This document shows positions 51,788 to 63,099 of a stretch of 64,000 nt of DNA, one piece after another. The notes under the pieces were generated by a model. The model was given only the letters and a program-made list of their open reading frames with translations, ran no database searches and was not told the DNA's origin. The position numbers and the translations under genes were made by a program. The DNA is from Bolinopsis microptera (lineage: Eukaryota > Ctenophora > Tentaculata > Lobata > Bolinopsidae): positions 13,616,169-13,680,168 of the forward strand of contig NC_087072.1 of NCBI RefSeq assembly GCF_026151205.1, read 5' to 3'. Every line of letters begins with the position of its first letter. Position 1 is the stretch's first letter.

Positions 51788-54700
51788 ATGATTGTGATGG
51801 AAGCTGGTGAGAAGATTGAAATCCTCCCAAATATTTTGGCGGAGGTGAGCTCGTTTTTACAGGAGCACGACAACAACCAACAAACAGCATCACAGAACGA
51901 ATCACTGGATGTACCTGACGATACTCAAAATATGGTTTTAGAAGAGGGGGCCGGAGTTTCCCGATCTGGTGACCAAATGAACTTAGATATTGAAGAACAG
52001 GGTCTTTCACTAGTTAAAATAATCAACACCCCTCCTGATTCAGTTAACGATCTGTCAAAACATGCCAACAAAATTTTAAACGGCAAAGATTTGACCTTGC
52101 ACAACATAAGCGATGAAAATCTTACTCCTCATAGTGAAACAGATGGTCCAATGATGAAACCAGATAGAACCCCCTTACGAGATAAAAATGTGTCCCTTTT
52201 AGAAAAACTCCAAGAGGTTTTGAAGCCAGACAGTGAAAAAGACAGTGAAACTCGACTGTCGTTGAAAAGTAGCTTACTCGACAGACTGCGTATTCTCCAC
52301 CGACCGGACACTTACCATGTGCTACCTTCACCCGAGAGTTCCACCTCAGAGGAAGGAGAAAGAGAAGAGAAGGATACAAGTGTTACTGGAACCCTCCTCT
52401 CTGTCATTGAGGAGGTGGAACAGCAGTTAGATCTAGGTGACCAGTACCCGGAAAGTAGTTTTGAGTTGATCCTTTCCAGAATTGAAAGTGAAGCTCAACC
52501 TGGAACCTTAAGAAGATCAGATGCTCCTTGCACCGATTGTACTCTTTGCAAGGACATTGTTGGCCCTATTCACAAATTAACTGTTCGTGTTGCTGATATG
52601 AATAAACTAGATAAATGTAACGCCCTGATAAAGTTATGGAGGGAGATTAAGTCGACGATGAAAAGGAAGCACATGTCTCTGAACCATGGTACCATGGCTG
52701 ATTGCAAACCTTGTGTGCTATGCTGTGATATCTGTACCACTTATCACGAGTACGTGGAAAGTAATAGCCTCGATAAACGAACCCAAATAAGAGAGGACTT
52801 TGCGGAAATAATAAAGAAGATGGACCCGTCTACCCAGGTGGTTATGAACTCCTCGGTTGGAATTGAAAACCAACACAGACCTCTTTGTACTGATCGGACT
52901 ATTGATAAAAAATCTGGAGAATTTAAGGAGAATCAGCCCGATATTGTTAATGAGAATAGACAGCGTTCTACAGTTTCGACCGAAAGATTACTTTGTGACC
53001 AAGTAGATACAATGAACAACTCAGAAGATAACGTGTCCGAAACTACAGCGCACCAGATGACCAGTGAATTTGATAGTCTGACTGGAGAATCATTGTCTAG
53101 TGATAACTTAGATACCAGTGCCGGTGTGAAAACTATTCCTCATTATGAGACGGTCACTTCAAAAACATCTGACGGGTCCTGGACGCACTCCTCCTCAAGA
53201 CCTATATCCGAGAAAATGAAAAAAGTGTTGATAATGCAGATCAACAGAGCTATTTCTAAGGAAGTGAGGTCATTGAAAAAGGACCTTACAAGTAGAATTT
53301 TGGGAACTTTATCCCCTTCGCTTAGTCATACGGATTTAAGGTCAATAGAAAAAGCAGTTAATCATCCTGTGTTGATTACACCTGTGTCAAAGGACGATCA
53401 TGTACATGAATTACTTAGCAGCAACCCTACTAATAGTAATTTATGCCTTTCTCCAATTGTTCCCATCTTCCCTAGGAAAAGCTTAAAGCCATCCAAATTT
53501 GACCTGTTGAGACAACTCCCAATTGCTGAGGAGGACAAGGAACGGAAACACTGTCTTTTAGCAAATATGAACAAACCACCACCCAAAAATGATGTGTCAA
53601 GCTTGGTATGTCAAAAACAAAAGCAGTCAGTGAATCAGAACCGATCAAATATCCCTATCTTGGTGAAAGAAACAATTTCTTCTGAAGAATCACCTTCAGT
53701 GACCGCTCCTGCTTTGCCGATTATCAGTAACTCTGGTCTAATTCATATAAAAAAGAAGGACAGCGTTACCGGTAAAAAACACAAAATCAAAGTCAGCGTA
53801 AAACCCCGAAATAGGGACAACACATTATCTAACATGACATTTCCACTGGACGAGGAATTCTCCGAGTTAACAGACATCCCACCATGCTTAATGGAGTCGA
53901 TGGATCTGAGTCTTTACAGCAGACGTAACTCAGATAGTGATAGTTCCCCGACATCAGACACTGTTCAAGAGACAAGGAAAAGTGGAGGAGGAACACCAGA
54001 ATATGAGGTAACTGTGGGAAGTGAAGGTAGCAGGAGTTACTGTTGTGTGTGCGATCACTGGGAGTATGATTACGAGGCAGACATTTCAGACCACGAGGAA
54101 GATGAGAAGGTTGTGGGGGACGACCCGGGGTCCTTATCTCAGACAGAGGATACCGAGACTGGGTGTAAGTACTTTAGCGATGAAAGTGGAGGTAGGACTG
54201 ATTTCACTGCTTACACTGCTGTCATTCCAAAGAAGATGGCTAAAAACACGCCCAATAAGACCGCTCGACCCAAAAAGATTAAACTTGATCTGCCACGAAG
54301 TTTAACTAAGAATTCTCCGTCTTCATTTCTACTGAAAGGACCAAAAGACCAAGAAACGACATCAAACTCTTCTAATCAAGATGCTGCTAAGATTAAGTGC
54401 AAGACCCTGGCTAGCAATAACATAAAGTCGAGCAGCATGGTAGAACCATCTAAGATTCGCGGCATTCCAAAATTAAGGCCTCAGAGTATTATCAATACGC
54501 TTGTTGGTTCAGAGAAAAAGATTCCTGACAATAGAAAACATACCACGAAGAACACTGGAAAAATTTCAAATTTTTCTTTGCCAAAATCTCATCACCAGTC
54601 TTTAAGCATAAATGGCAAGGGGGCTAAATCAACTGTTGAAGTGCCTGGCCAACCTAGGGTACCGAGAACAAATGCGTCCGCAGGAGCAGCCATTAATCGC

Positions 54701-55582
54701 AAAATTTCAAATATTAAGCAAACTCAGTCGAGACTACCAGCGACCACACATATGACTAAAAAGAGGACCTCAAACGGGTCTGAATTGAATCAAAACAACA
54801 CAACACAGCAGCTTCCAAAATTCCCCTCGCCAATGCCAAAGCAAAAGACGATCCCGGTTAAAGGTATGTCGTCAAAAATTGGTGACGTCAAATCAACTTC
54901 TCACATTCAAAAACGTGGTTTGACCGGAATTCATTCTCATGTGACGAAGAATACAGGTATCCCTCAAAAAGTTGAACAGAACGTTTCTTCAATGACCTGT
55001 AAGTCTTCAAAGATGACCACTTCAAAGCATATGATGGCAAAACCCGTCAAAAAACCGACCAAATCATCAACACAATTTCAATCAGGAATCTCCAGACCTC
55101 CCAAGCCTAAAACTTTTAAAACGTGCACGAAATCTTCTTCGACATCAACAATTTCTACTTCAAAGCAAAGCAGTCTTATTCCAATTCCTATCAAAAAGTC
55201 AGTTTCTACTTCTAACAACATTTTGTCCAAACCAACTTCTTTGAGACGAGAGTTATTTTCGAGTAAATCGTCGTTATCCTCAGCTTCTGGCGTCATGAAA
55301 ACAAATACCAAACCACAAACTTACAAACAGAAGGGACAGAAAATTTCGCAAAAATCACCTGAAAAAAGTGTCAGTAACTCCAAACAATCGTCCTCATTTG
55401 ATTCAGGGATTGCGTCCTCTCGGACAAAAAGTTTTCGTGTAACTCAGGTTGCCAAAAATGGAGGTTTGCGAGAGGGATCTTATAAAACACCCGATTCTAT
55501 GACAAGGTTAAATTTAGGAAGGAGCTCACCTGCAGTAAGCATTACATTTCCAAATAGTAGAAAACTTGCAGCCAAGAACTGA
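51788..55582 (+). CDS. Unrecognised 1264-aa protein with Cys clusters and basic tail
   Basis: One open frame of 3.8 kb without introns, from ATG to TGA. A possible 5'-leader acceptor (TTTTATCAG) lies near 51727, and a poly(A) signal follows at 55858. The N-terminal quarter is acidic and Leu-rich helical (SLLEKLQEVLKPDSEKD, SLLDRLRIL, LLSVIEEVEQQLDL). Two Cys groups follow, PCTDCTLCKD (about 246-255) and CKPCVLCCDIC (about 306-316), and a third, YCCVCDHW, lies near 750. They could bind metal but match no finger I know. A charged helix KMKKVLIMQINRAISKEVRS lies near 475-500. From about residue 800 on the chain is Lys/Ser/Thr/Pro-rich and disordered, like many microtubule- or chromatin-binding tails. 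Function unknown. A second in-frame ATG lies three codons in. Confidence 0.7.
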   Translation: MIVMEAGEKIEILPNILAEVSSFLQEHDNNQQTASQNESLDVPDDTQNMVLEEGAGVSRSGDQMNLDIEEQGLSLVKIINTPPDSVNDLSKHANKILNGKDLTLHNISDENLTPHSETDGPMMKPDRTPLRDKNVSLLEKLQEVLKPDSEKDSETRLSLKSSLLDRLRILHRPDTYHVLPSPESSTSEEGEREEKDTSVTGTLLSVIEEVEQQLDLGDQYPESSFELILSRIESEAQPGTLRRSDAPCTDCTLCKDIVGPIHKLTVRVADMNKLDKCNALIKLWREIKSTMKRKHMSLNHGTMADCKPCVLCCDICTTYHEYVESNSLDKRTQIREDFAEIIKKMDPSTQVVMNSSVGIENQHRPLCTDRTIDKKSGEFKENQPDIVNENRQRSTVSTERLLCDQVDTMNNSEDNVSETTAHQMTSEFDSLTGESLSSDNLDTSAGVKTIPHYETVTSKTSDGSWTHSSSRPISEKMKKVLIMQINRAISKEVRSLKKDLTSRILGTLSPSLSHTDLRSIEKAVNHPVLITPVSKDDHVHELLSSNPTNSNLCLSPIVPIFPRKSLKPSKFDLLRQLPIAEEDKERKHCLLANMNKPPPKNDVSSLVCQKQKQSVNQNRSNIPILVKETISSEESPSVTAPALPIISNSGLIHIKKKDSVTGKKHKIKVSVKPRNRDNTLSNMTFPLDEEFSELTDIPPCLMESMDLSLYSRRNSDSDSSPTSDTVQETRKSGGGTPEYEVTVGSEGSRSYCCVCDHWEYDYEADISDHEEDEKVVGDDPGSLSQTEDTETGCKYFSDESGGRTDFTAYTAVIPKKMAKNTPNKTARPKKIKLDLPRSLTKNSPSSFLLKGPKDQETTSNSSNQDAAKIKCKTLASNNIKSSSMVEPSKIRGIPKLRPQSIINTLVGSEKKIPDNRKHTTKNTGKISNFSLPKSHHQSLSINGKGAKSTVEVPGQPRVPRTNASAGAAINRKISNIKQTQSRLPATTHMTKKRTSNGSELNQNNTTQQLPKFPSPMPKQKTIPVKGMSSKIGDVKSTSHIQKRGLTGIHSHVTKNTGIPQKVEQNVSSMTCKSSKMTTSKHMMAKPVKKPTKSSTQFQSGISRPPKPKTFKTCTKSSSTSTISTSKQSSLIPIPIKKSVSTSNNILSKPTSLRRELFSSKSSLSSASGVMKTNTKPQTYKQKGQKISQKSPEKSVSNSKQSSSFDSGIASSRTKSFRVTQVAKNGGLREGSYKTPDSMTRLNLGRSSPAVSITFPNSRKLAAKN

Positions 55583-55857
55583 CGTTAACACGTACTCCCT
55601 CATAATTTAACTACAAAGTGATGAAAGTGCAGCTGTGTCAGCATACTATATAACTGCTAAACTAATTGATTTCCGTTGCTCGTCAATTGGAAATCCTCTT
55701 CAACGATGCAGTCAGAACTCTTACTCGCACCTTGAGATGACGCATGCCCTTTGAAAAAGCGGACTTCTTTTAGTCTTCTCTTCTGATTTTGTTTTTATCC
55801 ATCATCCTATCCATAAAATTAAAACTGATATCATGTGGAACACAGCATATATTTTAG

Positions 55858-55863
55858 AATAAA
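55858..55863 (+). promoter_or_regulatory. Poly(A) signal AATAAA
   Basis: Canonical hexamer 276 bp after the stop codon of the 1264-aa gene. Confidence 0.6.
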
Positions 55864-56279
55864 GTAATGAAATTTTTTAGTTGGCGGTAATGTTGATTAT
55901 CTCACACAGATTTGAGAAGATTTGGAGCATTTAATCAAATGAAGTATATTCAGTATGACAATATCAAACACCTTTTCAGCTAATTTGATGAGTTTGCTTG
56001 TTCTTAAGCTTCTTCAGAGAGTAAACCGATCCAAAGCTATTCCAATAACGTGGCTATAGAAAGATTTGACTGTAGTCATGATTATTGAACTGTTTTTGTG
56101 GGTCAGTAATTTCTATTTTTATGGTGTTAATTGTAAGCTTAAAAACATAAGTTTACAAATCAATCTAGAACCAAGAAGTGTAAGTTGCTGGCTGTTGACA
56201 CGGCCGTTGATCAAACGATTCTGATTTATGCTTTTGACTCTTTAACCGAAATTTAAACTGTTAGCCGCTAAATTTATAG

Positions 56280-56312
56280 TAATTAATTAATTAATTAATT
56301 AATTAATTAATT
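56280..56312. repeat. (TTAA)n run
   Basis: About eight units of TAAT/ATTA tetranucleotide in the spacer. Confidence 0.95.
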
Positions 56313-57933
56313 TCCTTTCAGCAGAGACCGACAACTAAGGTATTCAGAAGGATATATTAAATTTACGATTGATCTATTTGTGAAGGAATGGTCCTAGTTT
56401 TCTTTCTGAATAAACTTACGAAACGAATTTCCATTCCTTTATCAGGCGGAATACAATAAAAAATATTGTTACTTAATTACTCCGGATTAAAAATAAAAAT
56501 GTATGAATTTCCTTGCAATCATTTAGATCGAATACGATTATCAGTTGTAGAAAATACTTCAGAACCCGTGTATTTGGGTCTATAAAACTATATATTTATA
56601 GCGTCGCTAGGAGAAGCTAATGATCGCATGTTCTTATTACTTATACAACTTATGACTATGTCTACCTAAATTTAAACTTAAAGTCGCACGATGAGCCTCT
56701 ATTCGCTGATAAGCAAGAAACCGCTCTGGCAATTATTCACGACCACCATACTATCTGATCCAACACCAATAGTCGGCCTGCTCCTGCTTCTCAACAAGTC
56801 TACAAATAGCTAGCTTTTATAAGCTCTAGCGTTTCAAATAAACATTTACATCTCACAGTTAACAGTTAGACTCATCAGCTGATGTTAATTGTAAGACAAT
56901 ACAAATCTGCAATCTTCGAGAGGAGCTACACTTTTATATCACGTGATTTATCAGTTTTATGAGCTTGTGTCTTTAGCTCTCTACAATCTACATACTATTG
57001 TTTTTACTCTACATGCTAACTGCTCAGGATTACCGGTAAACTTTCGTCGTCCACTAAAACTTTGTTTCATCGTGGACTTCGTGACTCTATTCACATGTTT
57101 TCATTTAGCCGTAACTTCTAGCTTAAGTAAGTTTAATCCATTCATTGTTGCTATGTTTAAATATAATTTGCTTTAAAATTGAGTGGGCTGCAGCTGTGGA
57201 TTGAGGAATATTATAAATTAAATTTCCTTATCTTGGCACAATTACCGTCGGTATCATGCATTGATTGATCATTTATGCATTTGATACATGTCGAAACAGT
57301 CTTGAATTTTCAAAACTTTCCTTTTCTAAATAATTTGAACTGAAAATCACATGTCAAATCCAAGCATTGTTAATATTTCGTTTTGCAATTCTAACTGCAG
57401 TGCATGACTGAAGCACTGGTCGTCAAGCACGGCAATAAAACGCCCAATTGACTACTTGAGTGCTTAAACCACGTGAGGAGACCACATGAAAGGGTCACGT
57501 GCTTCTGATGGTCCAGCGGCTGCATTATATGGGTCACCAGCAGCCACTTCGACACTTGATTCTGCACGCCGAAGTGACGAGCTAATAGTTATCGCTTGTA
57601 AAAATTGAGCTTCTTCGGTGAATCTCCGTAGTGTATTCTAGTTGAGTGTGAGTTTTGTTTAGTTTTCTGGTTGTTTTGTTTGTGGAGACGTTGCTTGGAC
57701 TGCACATTTAGTTTTACGGCTGCTGCTGATTATTGGTAGTCTGAGGTAGTGAATAGTTACTTGAAACATTTTTTCGGATTATATAAAAAATGATAAAGAA
57801 ATAATTACACTTTGCGGTACTCTCCACTGTTAAAATAGGCCAATTTTCGAATATTCACAATGATAATTAGAAGAACATAACATGTAAAGATTTATCGTTT
57901 TTGCAGCTCTGTTAGTGAAGGTAGGATAGCAAA

Positions 57934-60166
57934 ATGTGTTGGAACTGTAGGCTGAAATACCCTCGGGGAATGAGCATAGTCACCTGTATTCTTTTATACG
58001 TAGCTCTCATCGGTCTTCTCATAGCTTTTTTCCAGGTAATTATACTCATTTTACTTCTATAGCTTACAAGTCTTGTTATTGACAATTATCATGAAACTTT
58101 AAAAGTTAAACCGTTTACAAAACTTCACAGCTTATGTTTTAATAATTTAAGTTAAATCAGGTTTCAGCTGAATTAATGCATTCGATTGAGAAAGATTATA
58201 ATGTTTCTTTATTTAATTCAGCCAGCGTGGATAGTCATACCAAATGAGACGAAATACGACTGTATGAATCCAAATAGAAATACGACCAGGGTCCTGACAA
58301 CCACTGACAAAGGGTCATGTGGTCTATCCGGTGAGTAAAAACAAAATTTTTTTTCTTAAGTTCGCCCACAAACATGGGCAAACAATTAAAACTATAGCTA
58401 ACTAACCCTCTTAATTAATTAACTAATTAACCCTAATTAATCTTCTCCCGCGTCAATTATGTTAAATTTCAGGAATGTGTTACCCGATGGACCACGTCCA
58501 GAAGGAGGAGAATATGACATGTTATCCCAACATGCAGGAGGAGAAATGTATCTGGTATGATTCTTTGGGGAAAATCGGCAACATTTACGACCAGGTAACC
58601 TCACAGAGATAGCACTTTTTCCTGTTATTGGTGTTCAAGCAAGGTTGTTCAGGTAAGGTTGTAGTTGCTCGCTTATATTACTACCAAACTTATACGACTA
58701 TATGAGAAGTAAATAGAAATGTTCTCGTCCCCAGATATGTACGCTGCTCTTCCTGGTTGGTCTGGTTCTGTGTGTCATTGCCTGGTTCTTCACCATGATT
58801 GGCTGCTGTTCACTCACATGCTGCTGTTGTAACCTTTACACCTTCATCGCTATCACGCTTACTGCGGGAGGTTTGTGCACTTTGTAGAACATGTACACTA
58901 ACTTTGTACCATAGTTTTGTATCATCTTTTCCATCATGGAGTATAACAGAAAAGAGAAGTACTTCGGGTAATGAATTTTGCTTTGACTATAGTCAGGAAG
59001 AATAAGTCGATAAGCTGAATGCTGATAAACAAGTACACGATAAAAATCGTTGTACCATTGTTTATAACATCAAGCTTTAAAACGCTGCATGATCTATAGC
59101 TGTTTTAATGCAAATTTACTCTAAGAGAGCTATTTTCAGATTTAATAAATGTAATATGCTAGCGGTATTATGACATTGTTATAAAACCGGTCGATACAAT
59201 TATTTTAAATTTTAAATATTCCGATTCGAGGGCTTTGACAAATGATTGGAAATATTTACCAATAACTTTGCAGCCACGGCGATTCTAGTTGCGGTTTTAC
59301 TGTGGCTAGGAATGATGGGAGAGTACGACAGATTCGATCAATCCTGTGCTAATGTCTTCTGTAAGGAATTAGGACCATTCAACTTGGGAAGCTGCCAAAT
59401 CGGCTGGTCGGGATACCTCGGTAAGTCCTTTGACAGTTTTAAGTTTTACTACAATTTTCGTCAAATCAGGTGGAATGATTTTTCAATATTTCAAGCATTT
59501 CGTCGGGGCATCAGAGCTCCATGGACAGAATCATACCGTCCAATTAGGATGATCATTCACTTTCCTGTTGTGTAAACTTATTGTGTTTATAATTGTATCG
59601 GTAATTGTTGCCATGCACACCATGTTGGATGTATGCGGAGTAATTCTACGCTGACGTTTGAAGTAAGAGTCATAATTGAAAAAAAGATGATGTGAAACCG
59701 ACAATAGTCACGTGACACGATCATCTGCATTTGATTATCCAATATCCAAGCATTATATTCAGTGTTCACTGTTTACGGCTGACAAGCACAGTACATAACG
59801 ATCATATAATGCATATTTTATTGTAGAAAAGCTTGAAGGGCCTCCCCCCACTAAAAGGTTTAAAGTTAAAAGCAGTCGCCCCCAGGAATTGTGTTTTGGG
59901 TAGGCATCGTGGCTCTCAGTATTATGAGTTGGTACAACGCATATCAGTACTCTGTGGACATTAAAAAGTGCATGGTGGAAGAGGGAGACGACCCAAATGC
60001 GACCGTCCGTAAAGCCGGCAAGGTCAAGTTGTCCCAGGTTTTCAGCAATGAAAGCGCTGCCTCGACACGCAGTAGGCAGATGAACACGGGCCATGGGGCA
60101 ACAAACGGGTTCGCTTCATCATTCAGCAGGCAGCAAGAAGGAATGGCAGTGGCTTGGGAGACATAG
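57934..60166 (+). CDS. Four-transmembrane protein, claudin/PMP22-like topology, isoform with exon 6
   Basis: Exons 57934-58035, 58222-58330, 58473-58594, 58735-58870, 59274-59420, 59886-60166, all GT..AG and in phase (298 aa). Four hydrophobic segments: about 13-33, 112-134, 142-170 and 206-225. The first extracellular loop is long and Cys-rich (DCMNP, GSCGLSGMCYP, TCYPNMQ, EKCIWYD) with N-glycosylation sites (NET, NTT, NMT). The second loop has SCANVFC and SCQIGW. A Cys-dense patch follows TM2 (GCCSLTCCCCN), probably palmitoylated. The cytoplasmic tail is Ser/Arg-rich. Topology suits claudin, PMP22, LHFPL or related families, but the W-GLW-C-C signature of claudins is not seen. The exact family is therefore open. 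A second possible last exon follows. Confidence 0.8.
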
Positions 60167-60327
60167 GAGCCTATGAAAGACACGTTAATAGAGAATTAGT
60201 GACTCGTACATATAAGAACTTTTGATCTCATCCAAGATATGTTGCTTATGTCTAGGATATATTTTCATGTCTTTTAGCATTAAATGCTTACCATCTCTTC
60301 GATAATAACTCACAAATGATTTTGCAG

Positions 60328-60551
60328 GATTTGCATCTTGGTTGCTCCTGGTTATATCATGCTTCGTTACATCTTGCACGGCGAATCATTACGGCAAAAT
60401 CATCGAGGAAGAAAAAATTCCTCCGAAAAATCTGGTGAACCCTTACGAGAAAAAGGGAACTTTGTCCCAGGACAATGCATTTTACTTCAGGGAAAATCGG
60501 TCCGCCAGGGAAAATCGATCTGTCAGGGAAAATCGTTCCGCCAGAGCTTGA
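60328..60551 (+). CDS. Alternative last exon (TM4 and tail) of the four-transmembrane gene
   Basis: Preceded by TTTTGCAG. The acceptor phase (two bases, GA) is the same as that of exon 6. The frame opens GFASWLLLVISCFVTSC, a hydrophobic helix that lines up with exon 6 GIVFWVGIVALSIMSW with the Trp in register. It then gives a different charged tail ending in three 18-bp repeats (RENRSA, RENRSV, RENRSA) and TGA. Using it in place of exon 6 gives a 279-aa isoform. It looks like a duplicated, diverged terminal exon. No transcript evidence is available. Confidence 0.6.
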
Positions 60552-61144
60552 ACTCTGTAGAAACACTAGATTATGATGTGTTTGTTATTTTGGATTTTTG
60601 TGGGACACAAGAAATGAAGAAACACCAATTTTCTAAGAACTTAGTTATATGAGAATTTGTACTTGATATTGAAACGGTAAAGATTATGATCGAATCATAC
60701 ATGCTTAATAACTCGAATGGGTTTAACTCCAGCATTAAAATTTCTTTAAAAATGAGATGAATGATACTTAAATAAATCTCACTTTTAAGTGAACATTCTA
60801 GCATGCACCCAGACATTCCAAGATGCAAATTTTGCCAAAGAAAAGCCTAATAATGGCAGCATTTAAAAAAAGCATGTATTTACATAATTAAAGCTCTTTC
60901 AGTGTTATAAAGCCTTTGTTTCATTAATATTTAAATTTTTAAATCCATGGCACTACATATTTCATTAAGTGGATTTAAATAGATATCTGTTATTTGCTTT
61001 GTTTAATACTGATAAGCGTTTATGTTCATATTTATTTCTCTGATCAATACAGTTAAACATCGATTTTATCAAAATTTCGTCTCAATTCTTCAACAAGATG
61101 GTTACATCATGATTCCAGAGTATACAATTATTGTCCTCCACACT
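60552..61144. other. Spacer between convergent genes
   Basis: AT-rich, with no gene seen. It should contain the 3' ends of both neighbours. Confidence 0.4.
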
Positions 61145-63073
61145 TCAGTCAGGACTTGCTAGAAACTCTTGTTTTAATCTAGCCTGAATGTGAGCCAAAG
61201 GAACTTCTACGTTCTCTTGAAATGAACTGAAAATAAAACTGTTAAGTGTTCTTTAAACATATGGGAAATTATATCATTTTTATACACAATTTGTGAACAA
61301 AAACTCTTCGAACTGTCAACTTACTGCAAGTTAGAAGGGTGGACGATGGACCTCAGATTTCTAATACTTTCGTTAAGAACTGGCATGGAATTAGAGTTCT
61401 TCGATGTGGATAGTCGCTGAAATAGAATATTATCAAAAACATTTGTATATGTAGATCAAGACTAAAATTATTAAAAGGTCTTTAGCAAAACAGTGCATAA
61501 TTCTGAATTCAGGTGATCATCACAGTGTTGCTTAAGAATTTAAACTTTTCCAAGATGTAAAGAATGTTGTATAAATTAAATTTTATCAATTAAATTTTAT
61601 CAATTAAGTCTGAGAACTTTCCAAGATGTATAGAATGTTGTATAAATTAAATTCCTATCACTTTATTCCTCGACCGAAACCACGTACCTCGACTTGAATA
61701 AGAAGTGCTGTCAGTTCTGCTACAAACTTTGTGGACTTCTCATGTTTTAGCCTGCGGGAAAAGATATTAATATCAAAGTTTTAAGTATGTATATTATTTC
61801 CCAACTATGAACTGACTGCTCGTATTCAGTGGCGTAACGTAGGTCCCCGGCCCCCGCTGAACAAGCAGCGAGCACTTGCAACTTATTGGTTTAACAGGGG
61901 GTGTTCTATTTGATTTTCATCATGTTTCCTTAATCATGGAATGTTAATGTTAGAATAGAGCAAGTTTGTTGCTACAAAATGAAATTGGCCGGCCAACGAC
62001 TTCAAATATAATACGCGCAGTTAATTCTCACGCGCGCGTTTAGCGTGAAGAAACACACATTTTGAAGGTCGCGCCTTCCATTACCAAATTTATGTAGACG
62101 CCCAGTATTTTGTGATTTAGGTTTTTGTAATTTGTCTAACTATCGAGCTATTACAAGTATTATTCTACCATATTCCAATTTATTCTGAGCTATTAACAAC
62201 TATGATTGAAATCAATTATTGAGAATCGAGCAAGTAATTAGCCGCGTGACTAATTACTCTATTAACTTCATTAACAAATGGGGCCAAGCTGCGCTACAAT
62301 TTTAGTAAAAACTCTAGAACGTCTTAAGATGATTTACTTAAAGATCTAATATTGTTATTATTTACCGTCATAGCAACTACTGTAATCATTACATACCAAA
62401 AACATACACTGAACCACTCTAAAAAGGTCCGATAAAAAAGATGGGGACAAGAAATGGGGACGTGTCACAAATGTGCCACAAAATTGAGAATACATCGCCT
62501 AAGGGTTTAAGGATCGACAGACGCTGAAATTCTTGTCTTGTCACGGCATGCGGAACTACATATTATAGAGATAATTAGCAGGCTAGTCACTTACTTTATG
62601 AGTTGGTTTGCTTCTTTGACAAGTTGTTCAGCTGCTTCCATACAATCACTCTTAACTTGGATTGCTGCCAAAGTCTCAGATCCCAGGTGCTGAAGATTTT
62701 GATCTGATTGAAATGGAAGAAAAAATTGCGGCTAAAATTCAGCTATCACAAATCTATACGTTAAACAAGATAAGCTTAGTTATAATGGAGGAATATCGGC
62801 TCATTGCTGCATTCCTCCCATTCCTTCTTTCTTCTTTAGATCGAGCGGATACCGCTGCTGGTAGGGCGCCGGTCGGACCCTACCTGCGCTCGAACCGCCG
62901 TGATAATAGTAACTTAGTAATAGTAATAGTGTTAAGAAAGCAAGTACCGTTTTACAATGCTGCTGCAAATCCTTGACATTAGTCTGCAGGACTTTGTTAA
63001 GCTTGTCTAAATCCAGGACAACTGTGGCGTACATTAGTTGTGTGCCACTGTCCAGAGGTTCTTTGAACGATGT
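61145..63073 (-). CDS. Unrecognised helical protein, C-terminal 152 residues
   Basis: Minus-strand exons 63073-62948, 62689-62595, 61751-61688, 61416-61325, 61226-61145 join in phase and end at TGA. The first exon starts at an acceptor in phase 0, so one or more upstream exons are missing. They lie beyond 63100, perhaps outside the window. The chain is almost all amphipathic helix: VVLDLDKLNKVLQTNVKDLQ, IQVKSDCMEAAEQLVKEANQ, TKFVAELTALLIQVERL, VPLAHIQARLKQEFL. This pattern is like subunits of small coiled-coil complexes, such as BLOC or BORC type trafficking complexes or kinetochore helpers. I could not match a specific family. Confidence 0.7.
61547..61652. repeat. Direct repeat in an intron
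   Basis: TTTCCAAGATGTA(A/T)AGAATG and the following AT-rich stretch occur twice, 70 bp apart, between exons 3 and 4 of the minus-strand gene. A short ATTTTATCAATTA duplication lies between. Confidence 0.85.
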
Positions 63074-63099
63074 CTGAAAAGATACAATATATTATATAA

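Larger units (their letters stand above)
55583..57933. other. 3' region of the 1264-aa gene and promoter side of the 4TM gene
   Basis: Contains the poly(A) signal and a TTAA simple repeat, listed separately. The stretch 57640-57930 has features of a leader (GT-rich, then CAG at 57904-57906 before the first ATG at 57934). No further gene recognised. Confidence 0.35.

Noticed and set aside
56280-56312. TTAA run considered as a piggyBac-type target scar
   Set aside because: Simple repeat with no element on either side.
61830-62500. CAGTGGCGTAACGTAGG resembles a common MITE end
   Set aside because: No matching opposite terminus was found in the following 700 bp.
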